Source of the DNA: Candidatus Woesearchaeota archaeon
GTDB lineage: Archaea; Nanobdellota; Nanobdellia; Woesearchaeales; UBA10200
NCBI GenBank assembly: GCA_016180275.1
Contig: JACPBN010000018.1
Coordinates: 1-8,574 of the forward strand
Length of the DNA stretch: 8,574 nucleotides
Direction: 5' to 3'
In this document: positions 1 through 5,720 of the stretch, in pieces
How the letters are laid out: every line of letters starts with the position of its first letter
Numbering within the stretch: position 1 is the first letter of the stretch
The notes under the pieces: model-generated
The model's input: only the letters and a program-made list of their open reading frames with translations
Database searches by the model: none
What the model was told of the DNA's origin: nothing
Translations under genes and position numbers: made by a program

Positions 1-2
1 GC

Positions 3-38
3 GTAGAGGAGGAGCAACTCTTTGATGAACTAAATTAG
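3..38 (+). CDS. Possible C-terminal tail of an upstream gene (partial)
   Basis: The third frame is open from the left edge and reads VEEEQLFDELN before a TAG at 36-38. Acidic, Glu-rich tails like this are common at archaeal protein C-termini, and the stop overlaps the first bases of a dispersed repeat copy. Only 11 codons are visible, so no family can be named and the reading frame could be chance. Confidence 0.35.
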   Translation, partial: VEEEQLFDELN

Positions 39-64
39 TGTTCGTCGGCAATCGCCACCGCTTT
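37..64 (+). repeat. Dispersed GC-rich repeat, copy 1
   Basis: This stretch begins AGTGTTCGTC, continues GGCA, then a 3-base insert ATC, then GCCACCGCTTT. It aligns with copy 2 at 5696-5720 (AGTGCTCGCA, GGCA, GCCACCGCTTT) and with the minus-strand copy 3 at 5529-5558. The GC richness stands out against the AT-rich surroundings. The copy sits directly after a possible stop codon and before the dehydrogenase remnant. What the repeat does is unknown. Confidence 0.55.
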
Positions 65-153
65 ATAGGATTTTATCACACAAGCTAAACAAATACAAAA
101 ATAGTTTTACAGATAGAGAATAATCAATAAAAATATGGGTGTATATTCGCAAA

Positions 154-279
154 ATGAAAACAGTATTTATCACAGGCGCATCCTCTGGCATCGGTAAATC
201 TACATCCCTTCTTTTGCTGAGAAAATTACTTCCAGATGCAGCATTCATGTGGCTGGTTAAAAGAAAGTTCAGGATTTAG
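154..279 (+). pseudogene. Short-chain dehydrogenase remnant with internal deletion
   Basis: An ATG opens a 41-codon frame that starts MKTVFITGASSGIGKS. This is the classic first beta strand and TGxxxGxG NAD(P)-binding loop of short-chain dehydrogenases/reductases (SDR). After about 22 residues it runs into RKLLPDAAFMWLVKRKF and a stop, which resembles the far C-terminal tail seen in many SDR proteins (LLPD, then a basic/aromatic helix). A normal SDR is about 250-280 residues, so roughly 200 residues are missing, including the Tyr-x-x-x-Lys catalytic site. The simplest reading is an in-frame internal deletion, leaving a dead gene. An AT-rich stretch at 125-136 may be the old TATA box. A collapsed assembly is the main alternative. 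Confidence 0.7.
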
Positions 280-325
280 CAATAGTTTATTGGATATTTT
301 TTAATGGACACTTAAAATCGAATAG

Positions 326-334
326 TTTATATAA
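326..334 (+). promoter_or_regulatory. TATA box of the cupin gene
   Basis: TTTATATAA is centred about 28 bases before the ATG at 358. That spacing implies transcription starting at or within a few bases of the start codon, giving a leaderless mRNA. Confidence 0.65.
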
Positions 335-357
335 CAAATAATTATTCTGGTCTTACG

Positions 358-732
358 ATGAAGCTAACACCAAGAATCGTAAAAAAGCCATGGGGAAGGG
401 AGATCTGGCTAGTTGTAACTGATAAATATGCCCTAAAGATTCTTGAGATAAATGCTGGCAAAAGATTCTCTCTGCAGTATCATCGCTTTAAGACAGAAAC
501 TTGGTATCTTCAGTCAGGAAAAATTAAAGCTACATACGGCAAATATACAGGTAAAAATTTCAGGAAAGCTCTGAAGGAATATATCATGAAGCCTGGAGAT
601 GTAATTCATGTACCTACACGTACTGTGCATAGGCTGTTTGCAGTCAAGAAATCGCAGATAATCGAAGTCTCAACTCCGCAATTGAAGGATGTCGTAAGAT
701 TGGAAGATGATTTTGGCAGGGTAAAAAAGTAA
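358..732 (+). CDS. Stand-alone cupin, phosphomannose isomerase type II-like
   Basis: This 124-residue protein is a single cupin barrel like the C-terminal domain of bifunctional mannose-1-phosphate guanylyltransferase/phosphomannose isomerases. Visible landmarks are KPWGRE at 10-15, SLQYHRFKTETWYLQSG at 38-54, and PGDVIHVP...VH at 79-91. Gln40, His42, Glu47 and His91 match the metal-binding set of that family. The guanylyltransferase domain is absent, so it may interconvert mannose-6-phosphate and fructose-6-phosphate, or act on another sugar or bind one only. The start is supported by a TATA box 28 bases upstream and no ribosome site. It stands 35 bases before hicB, which has its own TATA box. 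The fold is secure; the exact substrate is inferred. Confidence 0.85.
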   Translation: MKLTPRIVKKPWGREIWLVVTDKYALKILEINAGKRFSLQYHRFKTETWYLQSGKIKATYGKYTGKNFRKALKEYIMKPGDVIHVPTRTVHRLFAVKKSQIIEVSTPQLKDVVRLEDDFGRVKK

Positions 733-736
733 GTTA

Positions 737-744
737 TTTAAACT
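737..744 (+). promoter_or_regulatory. TATA box of the hicBA operon
   Basis: TTTAAACT follows the stop of the cupin gene and is centred about 27 bases before the hicB ATG at 768. This fits a leaderless start for the toxin-antitoxin operon. With no DNA-binding domain seen in HicB, autoregulation through this site is not obvious. Confidence 0.55.
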
Positions 745-767
745 TAGGATACTTTTATAGTGATAAA

Positions 768-1001
768 ATGGAACTAACGGCGATTATTAAGAAAGGTGAA
801 AAACAGTTTGTAGCATTATGTCCTGAATTAGATGTTGTTAGCCAAGGCTATACTGTAGAAAAGGCTATAGAAAATCTAAAAGAAGCATGTGAACTATATA
901 TTGAGGAGATGGGATTACCTGAGGGAATTAGCGCAGGTGAGATTCTTGTTACTAGTTTTGGGGTAAAAGATAATGAAATTGCCAAGGCTATCAGGGCGTG
1001 A
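768..1001 (+). CDS. hicB: HicB-family antitoxin (short form)
   Basis: The 77-residue protein has the HicB pattern: MELTAIIKKGEKQFVALCPELDVVSQGYTVEKAIENLKEA, a partial RNase H-like beta-alpha fold with the typical 'CPEL...SQG.T.EEA..NL.EA' core at about 15-40. HicB proteins bind and block the HicA mRNA interferase. This one ends soon after the core and shows no C-terminal ribbon-helix-helix or helix-turn-helix domain, so it is a minimal antitoxin that probably cannot repress its own promoter as larger HicBs do. The antitoxin gene comes first and overlaps hicA by 29 bases, which implies translational coupling. Confidence 0.88.
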   Translation: MELTAIIKKGEKQFVALCPELDVVSQGYTVEKAIENLKEACELYIEEMGLPEGISAGEILVTSFGVKDNEIAKAIRA

Positions 1002-1200
1002 AGTTATAAAAATTCTAGCTAAATGTGGATTTAGTATTGCACGACAAAAAGGCAGCCATATCATTTTAGTCAAAGAAACCGATAACGGCAAAAAGCCTGT
1101 TGTAGTTCCAAATCATGATGAAATTGATAAGGGAACACTGCTCGAGATCATAAGGCAAGCAGGATTAACGAGAGATGAATTTATTAACTTCCTAAAATAA
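973..1200 (+). CDS. hicA: HicA-family mRNA interferase toxin
   Basis: The 75-residue protein is a HicA (YcfA-type) toxin with a double-stranded-RNA-binding-like fold. It reads LSGREVIKILAKCGF, then RQKGSHIILV with the catalytic histidine at His29, then VVVPNHDEIDKGTLLEIIRQAGL, all family hallmarks. Such proteins cleave mRNA when free of HicB. Its ATG lies inside hicB in another frame, with a weak GGGG stretch at 960-963 as possible ribosome site, so translation is probably coupled to hicB. Its length is normal and the active-site histidine is intact, so the toxin looks functional. The HIT gene begins 36 bases after its stop. Confidence 0.9.
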   Translation: MKLPRLSGREVIKILAKCGFSIARQKGSHIILVKETDNGKKPVVVPNHDEIDKGTLLEIIRQAGLTRDEFINFLK

Positions 1201-1202
1201 TC

Positions 1203-1210
1203 ATAAATTA
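1203..1210 (+). promoter_or_regulatory. Possible TATA box of the HIT gene
   Basis: ATAAATTA just after the hicA stop is centred about 30 bases before the ATG at 1237. If used, the transcript would start close to the ATG. The GGGGTG at 1225-1230 could instead act as a ribosome site on a read-through hicBA-HIT transcript. Confidence 0.35.
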
Positions 1211-1236
1211 ACTAAATTTATTTTGGGGTGCTTATC

Positions 1237-1650
1237 ATGACAGACTGCATATTTTGCAAGATTGCAAAAGATGAAATACCTGCCAGCAAATTATATGAAA
1301 GCCGAAACTTTATGGTGTTCTTAGATATAAGCCCAGCAAATAAAGGCCATGCTTTAATTGTACCAAAGATGCATGCACAAAGCTTGACAGATCTTCCAGA
1401 GCATGTTGCGCAGGAATTTGGAGAGCTCCAATTGCGAGTAAGCAAAGCAGTTATGCAATCAACAAATGCCGAAGGCTTTAATCTATTGCTGAATGATGGC
1501 AGAGCTGCAGGCCAGGAAGTCATGCATGCACACATGCACATAATGCCTCGCTTCTCAACTGATGACTTCCACTTCAAATGGACGCACAAGAAGTATGGTG
1601 AAGGAGAGGTGCAGGAATATTCTGAGAGAATAAAGACAAATTTGACGTAA
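1237..1650 (+). CDS. HIT-family nucleotide hydrolase (HINT-like)
   Basis: The 137-residue protein opens MTDCIFCKIAKDEIPA, the standard start of HIT proteins. It ends its core with the histidine triad HAHMHIMPR at 97-105. His99 should be the nucleophile that hydrolyses nucleoside phosphoramidates or similar nucleotidyl bonds. Cys4, Cys7, His46 and His97 match the zinc site of the zinc-containing HIT branch. The ATG at 1237 is preferred to a GTG at 1228, because homologues begin MxxCIFCKI and the GTG lies inside the ribosome-site-like GGGGTG at 1225-1230. It is a soluble housekeeping protein. No functional link to hicBA is evident beyond proximity. Confidence 0.93.
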   Translation: MTDCIFCKIAKDEIPASKLYESRNFMVFLDISPANKGHALIVPKMHAQSLTDLPEHVAQEFGELQLRVSKAVMQSTNAEGFNLLLNDGRAAGQEVMHAHMHIMPRFSTDDFHFKWTHKKYGEGEVQEYSERIKTNLT

Positions 1651-1671
1651 TTAACGGTAATTGTACAAAAA

Positions 1672-1679
1672 TTTATAAA
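1672..1679 (+). promoter_or_regulatory. TATA box of serS
   Basis: TTTATAAA is centred about 30 bases before the serS ATG, giving a leaderless or very short leader. No ribosome site is visible before 1706. Confidence 0.65.
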
Positions 1680-1705
1680 TGATTAAATAACACTAATTCT
1701 ATAAA

Positions 1706-2989
1706 ATGCTTGACATAAAACTTATTCGTGAAAATCCTGCAACTGTAAAAAAGGATTTAGAGAAAAGAAACGACAAGGAAAAGCTAGCCTGGGTAGATGA
1801 TTTGCTGCAAAAAGACGAGGAATACAGGAAGCTTACTTATTCTATTCAGGAATTAAAGCACAAAAAAAATACACTAAGCCAGGAAATCTCGCAACTGAAG
1901 AAGGAAGGAAAGGATATTTCTAAAAAATTAGCTGAGATGAAGTCTCTTCCAACTGAGCTGGCAAATGCTGAAAAAAGAATACAGGAGCTAAAAGAGAAAA
2001 TTGACTTTTACATGCAGAGATTGCCTAACATACTTCATAGCTCTGTTCCATTAGGCAAGACACCAGATGATAATGTCACAGTAAGAGTCTGGGGCAAAAT
2101 TCCTAAACAAAAATTTACTCCTATAAGCCATGTTGACATAATTGAGAAATTAAATCTGGTTGATTTAGACAGGGCAGCAAAGGTAGCAGGCAGCAGATTT
2201 TACTATCTCAAAAACGAGCTTGTTCTGATGGAACTTTCATTGCAAAAGCTTGCTTTAGATATGCTTGTCAAGAAAGGTTATCAAATTATGGAAGTTCCGT
2301 TGATGATCAGCAAAAAAGCAATCTCTGGTGCAATTACTTTAGGAGATTTCGAGGATGTCATATACAAGATAGAGGGCGAAGACCTTTACATGATTGCAAC
2401 AAGCGAGCATTCAATTGCATGCTATCACATGGATGAAACTCTAAAGCAAGAAGAGCTGCCATTAAGATATGCTGGTGTAAGCAGCTGCTTCAGAAAAGAA
2501 GCAGGTGCACATGGCAAAGACACTAAAGGCATTTTTAGGGTGCATCAGTTCAACAAAGTCGAGCAATTTATTTTTTCCACTCCAGAACAAAGCTGGGAGC
2601 TTCACGAAGAGTTAATTAAAAATGCAGAGGAATTATTTCAATCTCTAAAACTCCCATACAGGATCGTAAATATATGCACTGCAGACATAGGATCAGTTGC
2701 AGCTAAGAAATATGACCTTGAAGTCTGGATGCCTGTGCAGGGTTGTTATAGGGAGATGGTTAGCTGCAGCAACTGTACAGATTACCAATCAAGAAAGCTT
2801 AATATAAAATATGGTGCGTCAGGAGCAGCAGGAAATCCTTTAGTACATACTCTTAACAGCACAGCTGTTGCAACAAGCAGAGCAATCGCTGCAATTATAG
2901 AAAATTACCAGCAAGAAGATGGTAGCATTATGGTGCCTAAAATCCTGCAGAAGCTGATGGGCGGAATTAAGGTAATTGGGAAAAAATAG
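1706..2989 (+). CDS. serS: Seryl-tRNA synthetase
   Basis: The 427-residue protein charges tRNA-Ser with serine in the cytoplasm. It starts MLDIKLIRENP and has the long N-terminal coiled-coil arm (about 30-105) that grips the tRNA variable arm. The class II core follows. TSE is at 232-234. Motif 2 is FRKEAGAHGKDTKGIFRVHQF at 262-282 with Arg263. SCSNCTDYQSRKL lies at 353-365. Motif 3 is in NSTAVATSRAIAAIIENYQ at 384-402 with Arg392. These blocks read closer to the archaeal/eukaryal SerRS core than to typical bacterial ones. The length is normal and no key residue is missing. It is the common (not the rare methanogen) SerRS type. It has its own TATA box and stands alone between HIT and orc1/cdc6. 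Confidence 0.97.
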   Translation: MLDIKLIRENPATVKKDLEKRNDKEKLAWVDDLLQKDEEYRKLTYSIQELKHKKNTLSQEISQLKKEGKDISKKLAEMKSLPTELANAEKRIQELKEKIDFYMQRLPNILHSSVPLGKTPDDNVTVRVWGKIPKQKFTPISHVDIIEKLNLVDLDRAAKVAGSRFYYLKNELVLMELSLQKLALDMLVKKGYQIMEVPLMISKKAISGAITLGDFEDVIYKIEGEDLYMIATSEHSIACYHMDETLKQEELPLRYAGVSSCFRKEAGAHGKDTKGIFRVHQFNKVEQFIFSTPEQSWELHEELIKNAEELFQSLKLPYRIVNICTADIGSVAAKKYDLEVWMPVQGCYREMVSCSNCTDYQSRKLNIKYGASGAAGNPLVHTLNSTAVATSRAIAAIIENYQQEDGSIMVPKILQKLMGGIKVIGKK

Positions 2990-2990
2990 G

Positions 2991-3007
2991 TTTATTTTGT
3001 ATTTTTA
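2991..3007 (+). terminator. T-rich terminator after serS
   Basis: A run rich in T (TTTATTTTGTATTTTT) begins two bases after the serS stop. Archaeal RNA polymerase commonly stops at such T tracts without a hairpin. Confidence 0.5.
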
Positions 3008-3016
3008 GGAATTACA

Positions 3017-3024
3017 TTTAAATA
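3017..3024 (+). promoter_or_regulatory. Probable TATA box of orc1/cdc6
   Basis: TTTAAATA is identical to the boxes used at 6525-6532 (minus strand) and 6932-6939. Transcription about 27 bases downstream would leave a leader of roughly 45 bases that includes the ribosome site at 3083-3087. TATTTTATAT at 3032-3041 is a weaker alternative. Confidence 0.5.
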
Positions 3025-3082
3025 GGGTCTGTATTTTATATGTTCTAATCGTTTATGTATATTTGATTTAAGTATCTATAGT

Positions 3083-3087
3083 GAGGT
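3083..3087 (+). promoter_or_regulatory. Shine-Dalgarno site that decides the orc1/cdc6 start
   Basis: GAGGT matches the archaeal anti-Shine-Dalgarno and ends seven bases before an in-frame ATT at 3095. The frame has no ATG, GTG or TTG between the upstream TAG at 3023-3025 and the TTG at 3155, so this site points to ATT as the start codon. Confidence 0.6.
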
Positions 3088-3094
3088 AATTGCC

Positions 3095-4183
3095 ATTTCA
3101 ATCATCAAAGACATCTTAAGAAGCACAGAAACACTTTTCAAGAATCCTGTCGTATTGGATTATGATTATGTGCCTAAACTAATTCCATATAGAGACCAGC
3201 AGCAAAGGCAGATTGCAGAATGCTTAAAACCATTAATGCAGGACATGAACGGCAAAAACCTTATGATGCATGGTCCAAGCGGAAATGGAAAGACAGTTGC
3301 ATGCAAGAACTTATTTCAGGAGCTGACTGAAGAGACAGATGGCATTGAAGTTATCTATGTCAATTGCTGGCAGAAAAATACTTCTTTTAAGATAATGTCA
3401 GACATGGCAGATCAGCTTGGGTTTAAATTCACACACAATCTGAAGACAGATGAATTGTTTAAGCTTGTCAAGCAGAAAGTAAACAAGGGCTGCGCAGTAT
3501 TTTGTTTTGATGAGGCAGATAAAATTGAAGATTTTGATTTTCTTTATATGTTGCTTGAAGAAATCTATCGAAAAAGCATAATCTTGATAACAAATTATCA
3601 TGAATGGCTGATTAATTTAGATCCAAGAATAAAATCTAGGTTAACTCCTGATACTTTGGAATTCAAGTCATACAATCTGACTGAAATAGAGGGTATTTTG
3701 AGAGAGAGAATTAGTTACGCGTTCTTTGAGAATGCCTGGCAGGAAGATGCGATTAAATTGCTTGTGCAAAAGGCATATGAGATGTCAGATATCCGCGCAG
3801 GGTTGTACTTGCTTAAAGAGGCTGCTTTAATTGCAGAGTCTGCTAGCAGCAAAAAAATAGGCATAGATCATGCTAAGAAAGCAATTGAAAAATTGGTCGA
3901 ATTTACAATCAAGAATTCTGCTGACTTGGAAGATGAGACTCGTTTTATATTGACAGTTGTCAAAAAAAACCCAGGCCTGAAGATGGGAGAGCTGTTCAAG
4001 CTCTATGAGAAAGAAGGCGGAAAATCTGTCTATAAGACTTTCAGCAGGAAGATCGCAAAGCTTGCTGAAAATAAGTTTGTTACTTTGGAAAGGGCAGTTG
4101 GCGGCTCAGAAGGCAACACTACAATAGTTAATTATATCTCTGCAGCAAAGAATAAGGAAGAGAAGAAACTGACTGATTTCTGA
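3095..4183 (+). CDS. cdc6: Orc1/Cdc6 replication initiator
   Basis: This AAA+ ATPase binds replication origins and helps load the MCM helicase. From the ATT start it is 362 residues. Walker A GPSGNGKT is at 60-67, Walker B CFDEAD has its Asp-Glu at 139-140, sensor 1 Asn is near 167, the arginine finger is in RIKSRL (Arg182), and a sensor 2-like Arg is near 234. A C-terminal winged helix ends the protein. Starting at the first conventional codon (TTG, 3155) would drop SIIKDILRSTETLFKNPVVL, which contains the 'LFKN' segment that normally opens Orc1/Cdc6 proteins. The ATT with GAGGT seven bases upstream is therefore preferred. A single-base sequencing error (ATG read as ATT) is the alternative. 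Product certain, exact start less so. Confidence 0.9.
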   Translation: MSIIKDILRSTETLFKNPVVLDYDYVPKLIPYRDQQQRQIAECLKPLMQDMNGKNLMMHGPSGNGKTVACKNLFQELTEETDGIEVIYVNCWQKNTSFKIMSDMADQLGFKFTHNLKTDELFKLVKQKVNKGCAVFCFDEADKIEDFDFLYMLLEEIYRKSIILITNYHEWLINLDPRIKSRLTPDTLEFKSYNLTEIEGILRERISYAFFENAWQEDAIKLLVQKAYEMSDIRAGLYLLKEAALIAESASSKKIGIDHAKKAIEKLVEFTIKNSADLEDETRFILTVVKKNPGLKMGELFKLYEKEGGKSVYKTFSRKIAKLAENKFVTLERAVGGSEGNTTIVNYISAAKNKEEKKLTDF

Positions 4184-4194
4184 GGCAAACAGAA

Positions 4195-4223
4195 ATTTTT
4201 ATAATTTTGAGATATAATTTTTT
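4195..4223 (+). terminator. T-rich terminator after orc1/cdc6
   Basis: Three T tracts (4196-4200, 4205-4208, 4218-4223) follow the orc1/cdc6 stop in the short convergent gap before the minus-strand gene ending at 4261. They suit archaeal T-tract termination on the plus strand. Confidence 0.45.
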
Positions 4224-4260
4224 GCTGTTATAATGATACTCATAATATCCCTCTCCTAAT

Positions 4261-4575
4261 TTATTTTACCATCATCAATTCCTGCATCGTGTCAACAACT
4301 GCCTCATTTATGTCAGCATCTGTAACACTTATATCTTTATACTTTTCAAGAAAATTTTGTATATAGTTTATTGCATTTTGCTTAATAAGATGTATCTCCT
4401 CTTGATTCCATGTATGCATCTGTGATTTTTCAAATGCATCTAATGAATAGTCTCTTATCTCATCTGAAAGATGTTTCTTGGCCTCTATTTTATGGCCTTT
4501 AGATAATAATATCTTGTGTATTGCTATTCTAGCTATTACTTTCTTCAATGATTTCATAACAGCTTTTTTATTCAT
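4261..4575 (-). CDS. Small helical protein of unknown function next to a nucleotidyltransferase
   Basis: I do not recognise this 104-residue protein. It begins MNKKAVMKSLKKVIAR, is rich in Lys, Ile and Ala, and looks almost wholly alpha-helical. A basic first half (1-35) is followed by acidic helices (DADINEAVVDTMQELM near the end). There is no signal peptide or membrane segment. It follows the nucleotidyltransferase on the same strand after 27 bases. The sequence AGATATAAG over that gene's stop could be a TATA box about 30 bases before its ATG, so it may be co-transcribed or separately promoted. It lacks the RX4-6H motif of HEPN toxins (it has only RIAIH), so it is not an obvious HEPN partner. 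A partner or regulator of the nucleotidyltransferase is an inference from position only. Confidence 0.7.
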   Translation of the reverse strand: MNKKAVMKSLKKVIARIAIHKILLSKGHKIEAKKHLSDEIRDYSLDAFEKSQMHTWNQEEIHLIKQNAINYIQNFLEKYKDISVTDADINEAVVDTMQELMMVK

Positions 4576-4602
4576 TTTTTCTCTTAAGCATTTTTTAATT
4601 AC

Positions 4603-5456
4603 TTATATCTTTATGTTTGCATTCATCCCTTTAACTTCTTTACTGACTAATTTATACTGCCTTTTTAATATTTTATAGCCAATCTCTTTATATAGCAACA
4701 AGCTTGTTTCATTTTTCAAATTTGTTAGTATATCCTCTCCAATTAACTCTTTCATTGTGTTATTTAATAGGATATTATTAACTTTTTTTTGCAGAATTAA
4801 ATGGATTATCACAAGATTTCTAATAGCTGAATATACATCTCTTGAAGTGCATTCTTTTAATCCGTCTTGTTCAATAGATAATATCACTGAATAGCTATAA
4901 TCCAGATGCATTCTAAGATCTAACTTATCTAAATTTATCCTCTTCTGTAGAGTTAACATCCCGTAAATTACTTTATAATCAGCAAGCTCATAAATCAATG
5001 CTATATTGCTAGGATAAGAATAATAAACATCCCTGCTTGGATATATCTTCAGGTCAATATTTAATCCACGCATTTTGGCAGATTTTTTTATGTTGCCTTC
5101 TCGCCAAGCTTGTTCCATGATTTCTTTTTGACCAATACCATCACATCAATATCATTATAATCTTTGTAATTATTGTAGATGGCAGAGCCGTAGATTAATA
5201 TTGCAGCAACATGCTTTACATTTCGCAGCATCAATAGCTTAATTTTTGTCTCGATGGAATGTATTTTCTGTCTATACTCTAAACTATTCAAGAGCCATAC
5301 AGTATCCAATTCAGCGATCTGCTTCAGCTTTGGCCTTACATATCTGCTCAGATAATTGCTGTCCTGCTGAGTCAATCTTTTATGGCTGAGTTTTTTGTTT
5401 ATCACTTCGGTTTCCCTGTCTGTCAGCACTAAGCTGTATTTTTGTCTTTGAAGCAT
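4603..5456 (-). pseudogene. Nucleotidyltransferase (GSX10DXD type), frameshifted
   Basis: Two overlapping minus-strand frames together encode one nucleotidyltransferase. The first, from ATG 5456 to a TAA at 5088, carries a helical N-terminal part and the active-site motif YGSAIYNNYKDYNDIDVMVLV (GSX10DXD; Gly90, Ser91, Asp102, Asp104). The second, ending at 4603, carries the third metal-ligand strand NIDLKIYP (Asp135 in the joined protein) and a helical C-terminal domain. An A5 run (T5 at 5125-5129) is where they should join. Six A's would read VLVKKEIMEQAWREGN with no break, giving about 284 residues. The ATG at 5456 is preferred to 5543 because TTTATATA lies 28 bases upstream and because the 5543 frame begins inside a dispersed repeat. 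The gene may be inactivated, wrongly sequenced, or rescued by slippage. The target molecule is unknown. Confidence 0.8.
5125..5129 (-). other. Frameshift site in the nucleotidyltransferase (A5 run)
   Basis: On the minus strand the bases GTCAAAAAGAAATCATGG read V-K-K-K-S-W in the first frame. Backing up one base (or adding one A) reads V-K-K-E-I-M and enters the second frame, which continues the domain. The run is C-AAA-AAG, close to but not the same as a canonical AAA-AAAG -1 slippery heptamer. Confidence 0.65.
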
Positions 5457-5480
5457 ATAATAGCTATATCTATTAAGTGA

Positions 5481-5488
5481 TATATAAA
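5481..5488 (-). promoter_or_regulatory. TATA box deciding the nucleotidyltransferase start
   Basis: On the minus strand this reads TTTATATA and is centred about 28 bases before the ATG at 5456. That is the same spacing as the other promoters in the window and marks 5456 rather than 5543 as the likely start. Confidence 0.6.
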
Positions 5489-5528
5489 GATTGCTATTAT
5501 TTTTAGGTATTAACTTAATATATTGCGA

Positions 5529-5558
5529 AGCGGTGGCTGCCATTTTTTTGCGAGCACT
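5529..5558 (-). repeat. Dispersed GC-rich repeat, copy 3 (inverted)
   Basis: Read on the minus strand this is AGTGCTCGCA, a run of A's and one T, GGCAGCCACCGCTT. It differs from copy 2 mainly by the 7-base AAAAAAT insert after GCA. With copy 2 it forms the arms of an inverted repeat about 140 bases apart. Confidence 0.65.
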
Positions 5559-5689
5559 AATCCAACAATCCTGCTAAGTAGGGTCGGGCGGTTGCAAGCG
5601 AATAATCATGCTAATAGTCACAAAAAAGAACCAAGCCAATATGCAAACGAGTAAACCCAGAGTAAAGGAGACACAACTTATCAGAGTAT

Positions 5690-5707
5690 CCTGCGAGTGC
5701 TCGCAGG
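5690..5707. repeat. Palindrome/hairpin CCTGCGAG-TG-CTCGCAGG
   Basis: Eight perfectly paired bases on each side of a two-base centre, mostly G and C in an AT-rich region, overlap the start of repeat copy 2. It could be a protein-binding palindrome, a cruciform or an RNA hairpin. The two-base loop is tight, so as RNA the stem would open by one or two pairs. Confidence 0.6.
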
Positions 5708-5720
5708 CAGCCACCGCTTT
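5696..5720 (+). repeat. Dispersed GC-rich repeat, copy 2
   Basis: AGTGCTCGCA, GGCA, GCCACCGCTTT in direct orientation. It matches copy 1 (37-64) apart from a 3-base insert and a few changes, and copy 3 (5529-5558) in reverse. The similarity to copy 3 runs on into CGAAG, interrupted by four extra bases here. Confidence 0.65.

Noticed and set aside
39..153. Further coding sequence between the possible upstream tail and the SDR remnant
   Set aside because: Frames are short and interrupted. The stretch holds only the repeat copy and an AT-rich promoter-like region.
1218..1589. Long antisense frame over the HIT gene
   Set aside because: It is the mirror of a strongly conserved HIT coding sequence and shows no promoter or family signal.
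2990..3094. Replication origin next to orc1/cdc6
   Set aside because: Archaeal origins often adjoin this gene and the stretch is AT-rich, but it is only about 105 bases and I see no repeated origin-recognition boxes. The other side (4184-4260) also shows none.
4261..4575. HEPN toxin partner for the nucleotidyltransferase
   Set aside because: There is no RX4-6H motif (only RIAIH) and it is shorter than usual HEPN toxins, so the assignment is not supported.
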